From the NCBI GenBank assembly GCA_949318235.1, contig OX439129.1, positions 38,047,601 to 38,111,600 on the forward strand: a DNA stretch of 64,000 bases, written 5' to 3'. Below, in pieces: positions 1 through 10,746 of this stretch (position 1 is its first letter; every line of letters begins with the position of its first letter). A program made the translations under genes and the position numbers. The notes beneath the pieces were generated by a model, which had not been told where the DNA came from, made no database searches, and saw nothing but the letters and a program-made list of their open reading frames with translations. Source of the DNA: Ecdyonurus torrentis. Lineage: Eukaryota > Arthropoda > Insecta > Ephemeroptera > Heptageniidae.

Positions 1-30
1 ATAAATTATTTAAAAAGAAAAAGGTGTACA

Positions 31-206
31 CAGGGTCGGACTGGCCATAAGAGTAAGTCCGCAATTGCGGACGTGGCCCCCCTGTTTGGAGGCCCCTAAG
101 GCCCAAAAAGGGGCGTAACTAGGGTGTTACGCCCCCTTTGTGGCCCCTAAAGAGGGTGTTACACCCCTTTTGCGGACGAGGCCCCTTGATTGCCAGTCCG
201 ACCCTG
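31..206. mobile_element. Non-autonomous hAT-type MITE (176 bp)
   Basis: The element begins CAGGGTCGGACTGGC and ends with the exact reverse complement of those 15 bases. It is flanked by a perfect 8-bp direct repeat, GGTGTACA, at 23-30 and 207-214. An 8-bp target duplication with CAG...CTG ends is the hallmark of the hAT superfamily. The interior has no coding capacity and contains repeated 'ggcccct' and 'gttac[ga]ccccttt' motifs. It sits in intron 3 of CTNNBL1, only 11 bp inside the donor site when counted to the target duplication. Confidence 0.92.
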
Positions 207-225
207 GGTGTACAGTATTACATAC

Positions 226-752
226 TTTTCAGGCATATCAGGAAACTTAATTCTCATCTCTTGATTTTTCAAGGCTCGTTTTTCAAAGAGAAGCACCATT
301 CTTTTAAGTGTTCCTTCATCTAGAGCTTCAGGCTCTCCTTCTGTAGATTCTTCAATGGAATCAACAAGCTTCTGAATGCGCTCACGTTCATCCTCTGATA
401 CCGCTTCTTTTTTTGATTCCTGGTAAAAGTAAAAACAAAAAATTAAATTATGATGCACATTTATTTGGAATGTAAACATGGAATGTATCTTACTGGGGCT
501 GGAACACGAGCTTGTTCCTCTTCCCTCTTCCGTGCTGCCTTCTTTTCCTCTGCAGCGGCAATGCGGCGCATTTTGCGGTACCTCTCATACTCGCCGGGTG
601 TCTCATCTCCACCACCCCGACCATCATCTTGGGGTCTCTTAGGTGTATTGACTGGCTGCAAATATTAAAAACCCGAAATTTAGATCGAAATACAGGTAAA
701 TTTCATCAAAAATGAAACTTACCTTAAACGTCAACAACTCTCCGACATCCAT
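226..752 (-). CDS. CTNNBL1: CTNNBL1 (beta-catenin-like protein 1), N-terminal three exons, partial
   Basis: CTNNBL1 is a nuclear armadillo-repeat protein that associates with the PRP19/CDC5L spliceosomal complex. Three coding exons are visible on the minus strand: 723-752 (residues 1-10, starting MDVGELL as in vertebrate CTNNBL1), 494-655 (11-64) and 226-419 (65-128 plus two bases). Introns are GT-AG and phases agree. Exon 2 holds a basic nuclear-localisation-like stretch (PKRP near residue 16, then a K/R/E-rich helix). Exon 3 carries the family motif KNQEMRIKFPDMPEK, close to the human KNQELRIKFPDNPEK. The donor after that motif reads GTATGT, and the next exon would supply the third base of the lysine codon. 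The armadillo repeats and C terminus lie beyond the left edge. The start lies 136 bp from the divergent MBOAT7 start. Identification rests on recognisable family motifs. Confidence 0.93.
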
Positions 753-888
753 CTTGCTATTTTTCGTCCTTCAATTTTTTCAAACAGCTGGCAACCAAAA
801 CAAGAAATAAAGGGACTTTAACAAGAAACAAGTCCTGAGGAAGGACCGAAGCGACCGAAGTCCAAAAAGTATATCAAAAGAATCCACG
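753..888. promoter_or_regulatory. Bidirectional promoter / 5' UTR region between CTNNBL1 and MBOAT7
   Basis: Only 136 bp separate the two divergent start codons, so both 5' UTRs and the shared core promoter must lie here or overlap the opposing gene. The stretch is more GC-balanced than its surroundings and has a repeated 'gaccgaag' motif (about 844-862). No TATA box is obvious. This is inference from gene arrangement; no transcription start can be read directly. Confidence 0.6.
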
Positions 889-3800
889 ATGGATTTGGAT
901 GATATAATTTATATATCATTATTAATATTTTCTATTGGTTTTGGATATGTATTTAAAACTGTCGAGGATAAAGTTACAAGAAAATGGATTGCATCTGGTG
1001 TTGGATTAACTCTGGTTTTTATTGCTTCTGGTGTTCACATCCTGCACCCTCTCCTGTGCACAACAGTTTGCAGTGTCATCATCATATACACTGACAAGAG
1101 GTGAATATATAATCACGATTAAACATTATTTCTTAACACATGTGTATGTACATATATATAAATTAAATAATTTACGATCTGTAACTATTTTGTTTCTTTT
1201 ATAGACGATGCCACTTACTATGCTTCGGATTCATGTTTACGTACCTCCTGTTTTTCCGAACATCATATTACTTTGGCATCCCATATGCACCTGCACACAC
1301 AAATCTTATTCAAATGATGCTTACTCTTAAGGTTAGTGCCTCCGTTAATGTTCTTTGCGTATGGAACTTAATTGCCTGACGAGTTTATAGGCAGAGCAAT
1401 CCAGATCTCATTGCCGATGGGTTGCATGTTTGTGTTGTTACTACATACATACTTATGGCCAGGCTGGCCCAGGGGGGGCTCACTAGCAGCTCTGATGTCA
1501 CGCGTTCTGGAAAAAGCAATGTTAACGTAATGGGCAAAATGATTCACGTGACGTCACAACACCCTAGTGAGCCTATCTTTATTATACTATCTTGAGGCTG
1601 GCCATCCCCAGGTGGACTCTCTTGAACCACGTGGTCTGGCCTTCTTCTTCTTCTTCTTTTTTTTTTTTTTTTTACAATGTGTCGCTGGCAGAGCAAAAGA
1701 GGCCAAGCCCCCCTTGACACCCCTTCAGTCCCTTCTCTTTGTGGGCCCTTCAGACTAAGTGCCAGGTTGGTCCTGGCTGTTTTTAGCATGGCCATACTAC
1801 ATACATTACGTTTATCTTGACACTGAGCAATCAGAATATACATAATGTGTAGCAAGTTACATACCAGTGTCCTGCTTACTGTACTCTTTAAAACTGAGAA
1901 ATAAAACTGATTAAGGATTTGTTCTGATAGGAGAGATGATTTAGCAAATTAGTCGTGTTAGAGTAAATCATGAATTAATCAAATGTGAATTCAAATTTTT
2001 CAGTTCCAAACTCATATTGTATGTATTTTATTTTTTTCTAGTTGGTGGGTTTGGCATTTGAAGTCCATGATACTGCCAAAGCCAATAAAGAATCTCCTAC
2101 TAAATCTCATGAATTTCTACGTGAAGAGCCAACTTTTGAGGACATTTTTCACTATGCATTCTGCTACGTGGGAATTCTAACAGGTTTGTTATTTTATTTC
2201 ACAAATATATCTTTAATAATACTAATTAAAAAATTCATTTATTTCCTTAATTAAAATTATCTAGTGCACAGGTCTCCCCTTTACTTCCCTTTCCCTATAA
2301 AATGTATTGTTCTTCTTCATCCCTTAATTTTTTTTTCTGCTATTTTTTTCTTTGTATCCATGGCTTGCAATGTGGCGTGTAGTTTAATGATCGCGTGTTT
2401 TTGGGATTTCTTGCACCTCACAGTTGATTGCTCAGCTGCGTGCATAAAGCCCACATACAGACTGCTGGAGCATGTAGTTCTCAAAGTTTTTCTTCAACCT
2501 TCTAGACTTGAAATAGAATGAGGGTTGATGATTCCCTGATGAACAAAACAGCCTTCCATGGCTGTCCGAGGTGTTGAAACTGACTGGTTGTGTTCTCTAT
2601 CTACACACTATCTAAATCAAATGCCAGCCAACCACCCACCACTATATGAGAGGCTAGAGGTTGTACCCTTGTAATGTGCATTATATGAGTTACTTTTTTA
2701 CCTGAATTAGAAATTATTTTCTCTCGTACACAAGGCATCCCTGCCTGCTACTTCTCATCTCCTTTTCCTTTCCTTTCCTTTCCTTTCCTTTCCTTTCCTT
2801 TCCTTTCCTTTCCTTTCCTTTCCTTTCCTTTCCTTTCCTTTCCTTTCCTTTCCTTTCCTTTCCTTTCCTTTCCTTTCCTTTCCTTTCCTTTCCTTTCCTT
2901 TCCTTTCCTTTCCTTTCCTTTCCTTTCCTTTCCTTTCCTTTCCTTTCCTTTCCTTTCCTTTCCTTTCCTTTCCTTTCCTTTCCTTTCCTTTCCTTTCCTT
3001 TCCTTTCCTTTCCTTTCCTTTCCTTTCCTTTCCTTTCCTTTCCTTTCCTTTCCTTTCCTTTCCTTTCCTTTCCTTTCTTTCTTTTCTTTTCTTTCTTTCT
3101 TCCTCCTCCCCCCCCCCCCCCAATTAATTCATGTGTTTTTGTTATCAAATTTATCTATAATAAAAACATATTTTCCAGGTCCATATTACAGATACAGAAC
3201 TTACTGGGATCTTTTCAATTCTCCATATGCCAACTATGCTGATTGTGCTACTGCAACTAGAAAGAGAATTATGCTTGTTCCGATTGCTGCCATACTTTTC
3301 CTAATCTCCTCTAAAATCTTCCCTTGGGATGTAAGTCTGGCTATAATAAGACTTCCTATATATCGATGTTGGGATGCAGAAATGCGACCGATGAGAAAAA
3401 TCATGAGTAAAAACCTCATGATTTTTCTCATCGGTCGCATTTCTGCATCCCAACATCGATATTGTAAAATCACATTTACAAACACACAGATTTAGTCATC
3501 AATGCAGTCAAATACACTTACAGACAAGTGTTTTGTTGTTAACTTGTAGTAACTGTGTGGCTGCAACTGTATTCTGTTTGATGTTGAGTCTTCTTTCTTT
3601 ATTAATAGTGTTGTCTGCAAACCCTGTTTTCTTGCACCAAAAAATGCGCATTCCATTTGATTTGAGTAACCATAGCTGATCATCATTTTATTAGCAGAAA
3701 ACAGGGTTTACGAACAGCATTAATAATAAGAAAAAAATGGTAGTGTACTTTTCCAAGTGTTTTAAATTAAAAAGACATGCATGGAGTTGGTATTGTATGA

Positions 3801-5013
3801 ATTAAATTCAAACATAATATATTAATCCATTAAATGTAAAAGTAAATGATGAACGTTTGTTGTAATGTACTGCTGCAAAGCAACAAAAAATAGTTTCTAG
3901 TCTACTTTTGCAGCTAACATCTTCATATATTTAAATTTAAAGAAATATAGTTAAAAACAATAATAATAAAAATAATGTTCATAAACAATAAACAATAATG
4001 TAACTACATATTTATATTGTTTCAGTATGGACAAAGTGAAGCATTCTTGACCGACTGTTCCATATTCTACAGGATTTTCTATTTAATCCCATGCTTCTTT
4101 ACATTCAGGATGCGAATTTATACTGGCATGTTTTTATCAGAGTGTAGCTGTATAATGGTTGGTTTGGGTGCATATCCTACAAGTAGTAAGCCACGCACTG
4201 GTCATGGTCCAACTGAATATGCTAAACTTCAGGAAATGTGAGTAAGACTCAAACATAATAATAATATGCTCTCTATTAGTTATTACATGTTATTATTATC
4301 ATCATCATTTTTTAAATAATAAATCCATTTGATTTCAGTATATCCAAGCCTGAAATTCTGGAAAAGGAAAAATATGATTTTGATACAGTATACACTGTAG
4401 ATCCATGGGGAGCTGAAGTAGTTCCTACTTTACGAGGTGGAATGCATTGTTGGAATACCACAGTACAATATTGGCTTGCTATGTATGTCTACAAGAGAGT
4501 ACCTAGCAAAACTTTGAGGTAAAATATGGAAATATATAATTTCAAGACAGTTACAACTAATGATATGTTATTATTTTTTACAGAACTGGCATTACTATGT
4601 TTACATCGGCATATTGGCATGGAGTGTACGTTGGTTATTATTTGTGCTTTGGATCTGTACCATTCTATGTGCCTGTTGAGGATATTTATGATAGACTGTA
4701 CAGGCAACCTGCAACTGGCAAGGTACTAATTTACAATTTAATTGTGTGATTTTTTTGATCCATACTGTTTGGTATTTAAAAAAAATAATATATAAATTTT
4801 TTTTTCCAGAAACGAGTGCTTATTGATGGCATTTTCTTGGTCTCTCGACATTTTGCATTTGCTTACATGGCTACTGCATTTATCTACCTCCATGTGGATA
4901 AAATTTTCTTCTTCTGGCGATCTATTTATTTCATGGGTCACATCCTCACTGCTGTCTTTTATGTATTAGGAATTTTCTTGATCAAAATGAACAAGAAAAA
5001 CAAAACTCAATGA
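889..5013 (+). CDS. MBOAT7: MBOAT7 (lysophosphatidylinositol acyltransferase), complete
   Basis: MBOAT7/LPIAT1 is an ER multi-pass enzyme of the MBOAT family that transfers polyunsaturated acyl chains, chiefly arachidonoyl, to lysophosphatidylinositol in the Lands cycle. Eight exons join in frame to 455 residues (human about 472): 889-1100, 1205-1331, 2042-2183, 3179-3330, 4026-4237, 4339-4518, 4584-4722 and 4810-5013. All introns are GT-AG. Family landmarks are FCYVGILTGPYYRYRTYWD, FRMRIYTGMF and CSCIMVGLGAYP. The two conserved MBOAT active-site residues are present: Asn in WNTTVQYWL (about residue 321) and His in SAYWHGVYVGYY (about 354). Many hydrophobic membrane segments are visible, the first at residues 5-20. 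The C terminus KNKTQ fits a KxKxx ER-retrieval signal. The start is the first ATG and aligns with the family N terminus. CTNNBL1 diverges upstream and NUP85 converges downstream. Confidence 0.95.
1456..1793. repeat. Candidate degenerate inverted-repeat element in MBOAT7 intron 2
   Basis: The block is clearly more GC-rich than the intron around it. Its ends are imperfect inverted repeats (TGGCCAGGCT at the left, AGCATGGCCA at the right) next to TA dinucleotides. Inside, GCTCACTAG (about 1480) is inverted as CTAGTGAGC (about 1565), with GATGTCAC and GTGACGTCAC just inside. A pyrimidine tract (CTT then T-run, 1641-1672) interrupts it. The superfamily is unclear and the outer boundaries are tentative. 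Confidence 0.4.
2264..2660. repeat. Unclassified GC-balanced block in MBOAT7 intron 3
   Basis: Base composition differs from the AT-rich intron. The segment has no exon in frame with MBOAT7, and its short open frames are not recognisable proteins. It looks like an old dispersed repeat, possibly a retroelement tail, but no terminal repeats or poly-A tail define it. Confidence 0.3.
2766..3121. repeat. (TTTCC)n pentanucleotide microsatellite plus poly-C
   Basis: About 310 bp of uninterrupted TTTCC units run to about 3076, followed by degenerate CTTTT units and then a pure C run (3107-3121). The tract lies 57 bp upstream of the exon 4 acceptor of MBOAT7. Open frames across it on the minus strand (repeating KGKER) are repeat artefacts. 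Confidence 0.97.
3360..3462. repeat. Perfect 48-bp-arm palindrome in MBOAT7 intron 4
   Basis: The arms 3360-3407 and 3415-3462 are exact reverse complements, separated by the 7-base loop TAAAAAC. The arm starts ATATCGATGTTGGGATGC. A transcript of the intron would fold into a fully paired 48-bp hairpin. It may be a tiny fold-back transposon or a hairpin-RNA source. No target duplication longer than a TA/AT step is evident. Confidence 0.9.
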
Positions 5014-6647
5014 AAAAAAAAAAAAAAAAAAACATCAAATCTCAGGTCTTAACTTTTTTTCTGGTAGTTGTCAAATTAGAATAATTCTAATCTTATTATT
5101 ATTTTTCTGCAGTGCAGTTTAGTGTTTAATATACTGTTGTTGTTTTCTTCATAGATATTCCAAATTTTTTAGTTGTTGATTTAATTTTAATTACTTATTA
5201 AAGCATGACATTTATTACGATATTATTACATACAACAATAAAAATTTATGAAGTTTCATAAAACATTATAATAATAGAAATGTCTGTTAGTAAAATTATA
5301 GTGATCAGATCCTCTGTTGGATCGTTCAGTTTTGAAAAATCATACTTGTCGATGAATAGAAATAGATACTTGTAATACATATACGTAGGATACTACATCA
5401 ATAGTCAGTGTGTTGTAATATTTTTGTAATCTATAGTTGTCTCATATTCTTGTACATATATTGAAGATAAAAAATAAATATGTAAATGAGATGTTGCCAT
5501 TTTAGTAGGCTATATAGTTTCAAAAATGTATGCGTCAAATTAATTGAAATTACTATTCCTAATGTGTTCACAAATATACCTGTTTTGCTAAAAAACCTAA
5601 GTACATCAACATGATTTTATCCTGTTTATAATTTTGATTAATAAGAAAGTTGTGGAGGTCTATCACTGCGTCAGGCTAAAAATCATTATGTTGTTGGCTT
5701 ACCCCGAAAGGGACTATAGCGTCATGATATGTATGTATAATTTTTTTTATTTATTTGTTTTATAGTCTTTATATTTTGTCTAAGTAAATTTTATTTGCTG
5801 ATTGAAATATAATATTTTTGGAGCATATACCAGCCCTTAAACCTATTTCTATGAAATATTTATTTATAACTTTTGTTAATATTCACATTTTATTATTTTT
5901 ATTTGAGGACCACAACTGGTGTAAACCTTACAAATGGTGGGTGTAATGTCTACAAATCTAAATGACTTGTGGTATATTTCTGTCTAACATAATCATTTTA
6001 GGAGGTAAAAATTCCAACAGTCAACCCTGTGTTGTGACCTGTATAGTGTTGCACTATTCATTCAATACTTAACCTGCACCTGCACCTTTTAAACCTAAGC
6101 AAGATCCCAACCTTTTACAATGTTTAATAAATGAGCATCCATCATGATGACAGCTATAACTGTTGTGATAAATCCAAATATTATTTTATAAAATTAAATT
6201 TTTAATTTGATGCTATTGCTATAATAAGTTAAATAAGTTAATATTGAGAATTCCTTATATAATTATAATACTGCGGTTAGTATGTATTTAAATTACTATT
6301 ACATGTAATAAACATCACAAGTTTTAAATAAAATAAACGTTTGATTCAAATAACTATCTTGAAATTATTTTTGTCATTGTATATTATGTAATACATTGCT
6401 GTTTAGTAATTAAAAACTATACATAATTTAGTTACATTAACTCAATTGCTCTACATTGCAAAGATTCAGTGCTATTCAAGTATGTAAGCAAAATGTTATT
6501 TCCCTTACATTAATAAAGGTGTTCTTGTTCTCTGATTTTTCCATGAGCACTGCCATATATTATAAACTATGAAAAAAATGTTTTGGTTGGTATAAAATAA
6601 TTAATTTTTATCCAAGCTTCAAAAGCCCACCCCCAACCCCACCCCAC

Positions 6648-6682
<35 letters not shown>

Positions 6683-7287
6683 ACAGCAGCAATAAACAGA
6701 AAAACAGTATTTTGTCTTTATTTTACAATGCAGAAAAAGTGATGCTTGGATGAGTGGATGAGTTAAGATAATAACTATTTAATTATTATTGCAAATAGAT
6801 GATAAAGGCGCATTCATGATACCTCATGCAGGCTACACTTTAAGTATCCTTTAGAGTTCGGATTGTAACATGAAGACGAATAGTGCTGTGTAAATACTAA
6901 GATGGGTACATACATGAAATGCACAGGCCACGCATTATATGCATATTATGCATGGTGTCTTGCTAATAGAGAGCATTGATATTTAGAATTTTATACAGTA
7001 CATATGTGATATTTAATAAAGAATAAACAATGAGCTTAAAATTTCCAGTAGTCAAGTGAATTTATTGAACAATGATATAGAAAAATGTAAATTATGCACT
7101 GCAGTTTGCAGCTGTCTTCATTTGTTTATCTACTGATTTGTCTTAAAATCTTAACAAAAAAAATCTACAAAATACTACAATTGAAAGTCAGTGTGTTGTA
7201 GATTTTGTAAAATTGAAATTTATGATTTATTGAACAAAAATAAATAAATAAATAAATAGGCTTATATAATAATAATAATCTGATGTA
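5014..7287 (+). other. MBOAT7 3' UTR and intergenic flank
   Basis: The stop codon is followed at once by an A-run (5014-5031). AATAAA hexamers occur at 5237-5242, near 5473 and near 6126, and any could serve as the poly-A signal. A C-rich patch and T-run lie at 6629-6681. No coding potential was seen. The exact 3' end cannot be fixed from sequence alone. Confidence 0.5.
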
Positions 7288-7992
7288 CAGTGTCCGAATA
7301 ATAAAAAATTACCATTTAAACTTGATCCATTTTTGCACGCCTCAAAATATTATGCGTAAACGAGAAATCTCGCTTGTTACGTAAATAGTAAATAGATGTT
7401 TAACACGAAGCTTGGAAGAAGAAGAAGACAAGGATTGTCAAAGAAGAGAAGAGGCAGCTCGTCGCCGCTCAGGTGATTGCTAGCAAGCAAGCCAAACACT
7501 CCTCGTTCTGCCCGTCTACTAACTTTGCTTGTCAGACTCAACCTGTCTCTCTCACATTTTTTTAACACTTCTCTTTTGATAATATAAATAGTAATAATAA
7601 TAATAATAATGTAAAATAGGTATAACTTTAATATTGTAATGATTTAAAAGGTAAAAATTATATAGGCCTATTTGTTTATTTGTTCATTAATAAAGTACAA
7701 AACAGTTAAGAAAATCGAGTCAGTGGCAGAGATAGAAAGCAAAAGAAATAGTTGGGCACCACCAGTCGTGTTTAACTTGCTATTCCTTAGCTGGCCAAGC
7801 AGCTCACCTGAGCGCGAGGAACTAACTCTTCTCTTCTTCATCAATTTCCGCCTTCTTCTTCAGAGCTTTGTGATAAACATCTATTTTCTATTTATGTAAG
7901 TAAAAAGCGAGATTTCTCGTTTGCGCATAATATTTTGTGGCACGCAAAAATGGATCAAGTTTAAATGATAATTTTTTATTATTCGGACACTG
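7288..7992. mobile_element. Long-TIR non-autonomous Tc1/mariner-type element (705 bp)
   Basis: The left end CAGTGTCCGAATAATAAAA is matched by its reverse complement at the right end, and TA dinucleotides flank both ends (7286-7287, 7993-7994). The inverted arms run over 120 bp at high identity (both contain CTTGATCCATTTTTGC and ACGAGAAATCTCGC). They continue at lower identity towards the centre, where CTCAGGTGA and TCACCTGAG pair. The interior open frames on either strand are short. A TA target with a CAGT terminus suggests the Tc1/mariner/pogo superfamily, although no transposase is present. Confidence 0.85.
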
Positions 7993-8108
7993 TACATATA
8001 CAAACATTATATTAAGAGAAAAAAAATATAGGCACTGTTTCACTCTAATAATAATCTACAGTACATTGGCAAAACAATTTAAAATAAAGAATCAATTTCA
8101 ATTAATAT

Positions 8109-8139
8109 TTTATTGAATACATTGTATGAAATATTTATT
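8109..8139 (-). terminator. NUP85 poly-A signal candidates
   Basis: On the minus strand, two AATAAA hexamers lie 30-60 bp downstream of the NUP85 stop codon (complements of 8134-8139 and 8109-8114). This implies a very short 3' UTR. Confidence 0.6.
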
Positions 8140-8168
8140 TTAAAAAAAGGACACAAAAATTACAAGAA

Positions 8169-9064
8169 TTAGTTTGAACAAATTTCAACTAGTTCTGTTG
8201 TAGCCAAAGTTTCTGCCAACAAGGCCCTGATCAGTTGCTCATTGTCACCCATTCTCTTGAAAGCATCCACTATGTCTTGGCTTTTAGTGGTTTCCATTAC
8301 AGATTTGAGCTCTTCCAATGCAGCAAGCAAGCGATAGATATCAGTTGAGGTGAACACTGCGGATTTCTGGTTCATCAGGGGTAGAGAATCAGTCAGTAGA
8401 ACTGGGAGAAAGCTGGTGAACAAATAATAGTAAATTAAAAATTTCATAATTAAAAGATTTGACAGTAAAAAAATTAGAGAGATTAGGGCATGGGAGATCT
8501 GTGCCCCAATTTTTCCTAATCTATTTATGTGTTTTACTATCAAATCTTTTAATTATCAATTTGCATTGACGATTTTTTCCTAATAATAATTAACATTTTC
8601 ATATAGTATAAATATAAGAAAGAAACATTTCTTTAATTAATTTCTTTAATTAACATTTTTCTGTTAGTGAATGTGTGAGTTTAACTTAACATAATTTAGC
8701 TTCTAAAAATTCAACTACATATTTAAAAATGATCTGAAAATACATTTTTAAATAGTTATAAATAGATAAAATACAGCACTACAATGTTGTTGACTTACAA
8801 TGGTGGTGCATAGCCAGAGGTAGCTAAATCCATGAGGATCAAACCTGCATCTTTAAAATGCCCGTCTCTGTAGTTGATGTGGAACTCTCTGTACTTGCCT
8901 GAACAAAAATTTAGTTATTTCATCAACCAGCTGTTCATATATTTCTCTAACCAAAGTAAAGTAGAAATTTTATATTTAAACACCACAGCTACAGCTAGCT
9001 AAATATTACTTACAGTAAGTATTTATGACTGGAAGTAAATCACAACTTCATCATCAAACATCAG

Positions 9065-9096
<32 letters not shown>

Positions 9097-9705
9097 TATC
9101 ATTATTTACCACCCCACATTGTTGAGTGTGGAGTTATAAAATCAAATAATAATAAAAAAAAGTCCACAATGATTATTTTTCAGATAAAAGAATTTGATGT
9201 ACCTAGAAAAGCCAGACGATCACTGGTGAGCATGGCAGTTCCCAGACTGTCCAATATGTCTGTAATCATGAAGCTGCCATCCAGGACATATGCCCTTAAG
9301 ATGGAATCTGCTACTGCAGAGCACAGAGCCACATCCTGTGCTCTAAGAGCCCAAGTGAGAGCCTCGCCAAGACGCTTGTTCCTCAGTGCAGCACGGCCTT
9401 TTACAGAGCACGCCACACGCACTGAAACATAGGAATACAAACTGTCACAAAAAACAGCACATTTCTTGTATTAGTTTCCTTGTTTATAAGCTTATGAAAT
9501 CAATTGAAGTACCTCTGAAAATTTTATAATTACACAACAATATGCAATTATTTTACTTGAATTTGCATATTTCAGAACTTTACAGTAGTAAGCCTTCCCC
9601 TCTCCCCACATAAAGCACAAGTAAATTTATTTTGTTAAATGGGGATGACTCAAAATGCTCAAACCTTTTCTTATTTCAAGAGGCTAATTTGTTTCTGTAG
9701 AGGCA

Positions 9706-9750
<45 letters not shown>

Positions 9751-10710
9751 AGTATCATTCACAAGGTTTATAAATTTGATGTCTGTTGGCGGATAATCAA
9801 AGTTGCAACAATGCAAATAAATATACCCCTTCATATGGTTACAACTGATGGGTGGCGATAGCGATGGGCTTTCTATCCGTCAATATTTGTCAAAACGACG
9901 GACACCGAGAGATAGCGACAGATGCATATTATTATGATGATGTATTTGTTAGCACAGCTCCAACCATTGGTATCTCTCAATAACAGTGTATGTGAAAGGG
10001 TATATATTTAGGTATATATTAGCCCAGCTTAATCCATAGGTATCCATCAGTTTTCCACTCATGCGCAGTAGGTACATGAGAATGATGCAAATTCATAAAA
10101 CTATCAGTTTTACCTTTTATTAACATCTGCTGACGGATGTCCAATTTAGGTGCCAAGTGAATGATACAGTACTTAAAGTTGCTTTCACAATGGACATGAG
10201 ATTCTAATCAAAAAGATTTTATGTATTTTCATGGTCGCAACAATTAAAACACGCTGATTTTCACAGAATCATCTGTACTTTGAGTACTTTACTACAACAG
10301 CAGTTAATATGAAATCTTTTTTCATTCACCTTGATATTAATTTAAATACAAATTCACTTTCTTGAATACATACCAACATGTTTCATATTTCTTTTTTCTG
10401 CTTCATGCATGACCCTGAGGATTCGATATAATGTGCCACACATGAGAGTGGGCAAAATCAATTCCAGATGAGCTCTTCCTTGCCGAGGACAGTAGTCCAG
10501 ATAACGAATGCCTAGAATCCACATAGACTGGTGGGAAGTCAGGAGGCAGCCATATTGAAGTAGTAGGTCTTCTCGTAAGCTTTCAGCAATACTGGTAACA
10601 ATTTTAAACTCCTTAAGTAACAATATTATACAAAATATCTACATTGGAACACAATACTGCATGAAATAGTGAATCATCACCATGATGCAAATAGATAAAT
10701 ACTAAAGCAG

Positions 10711-10746
<36 letters not shown>

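Noticed and set aside
2714..3148. Minus-strand open frame of 144 codons (KGKER repeats)
   Set aside because: It is produced entirely by the (TTTCC)n microsatellite, whose 5-base unit keeps some frames open. It is not a protein.
3133..3495. 120-codon plus-strand frame extending past MBOAT7 exon 4
   Set aside because: Only 3179-3330 is exonic. The rest reads through the donor into the intronic palindrome; the opposite-strand frame at 3234-3485 is its mirror image.
9025..9432. Plus-strand frame of 135 codons
   Set aside because: It is antisense to the NUP85 exon at 9203-9421 and starts in an (AT)n repeat. The minus-strand reading matches NUP85 exactly.
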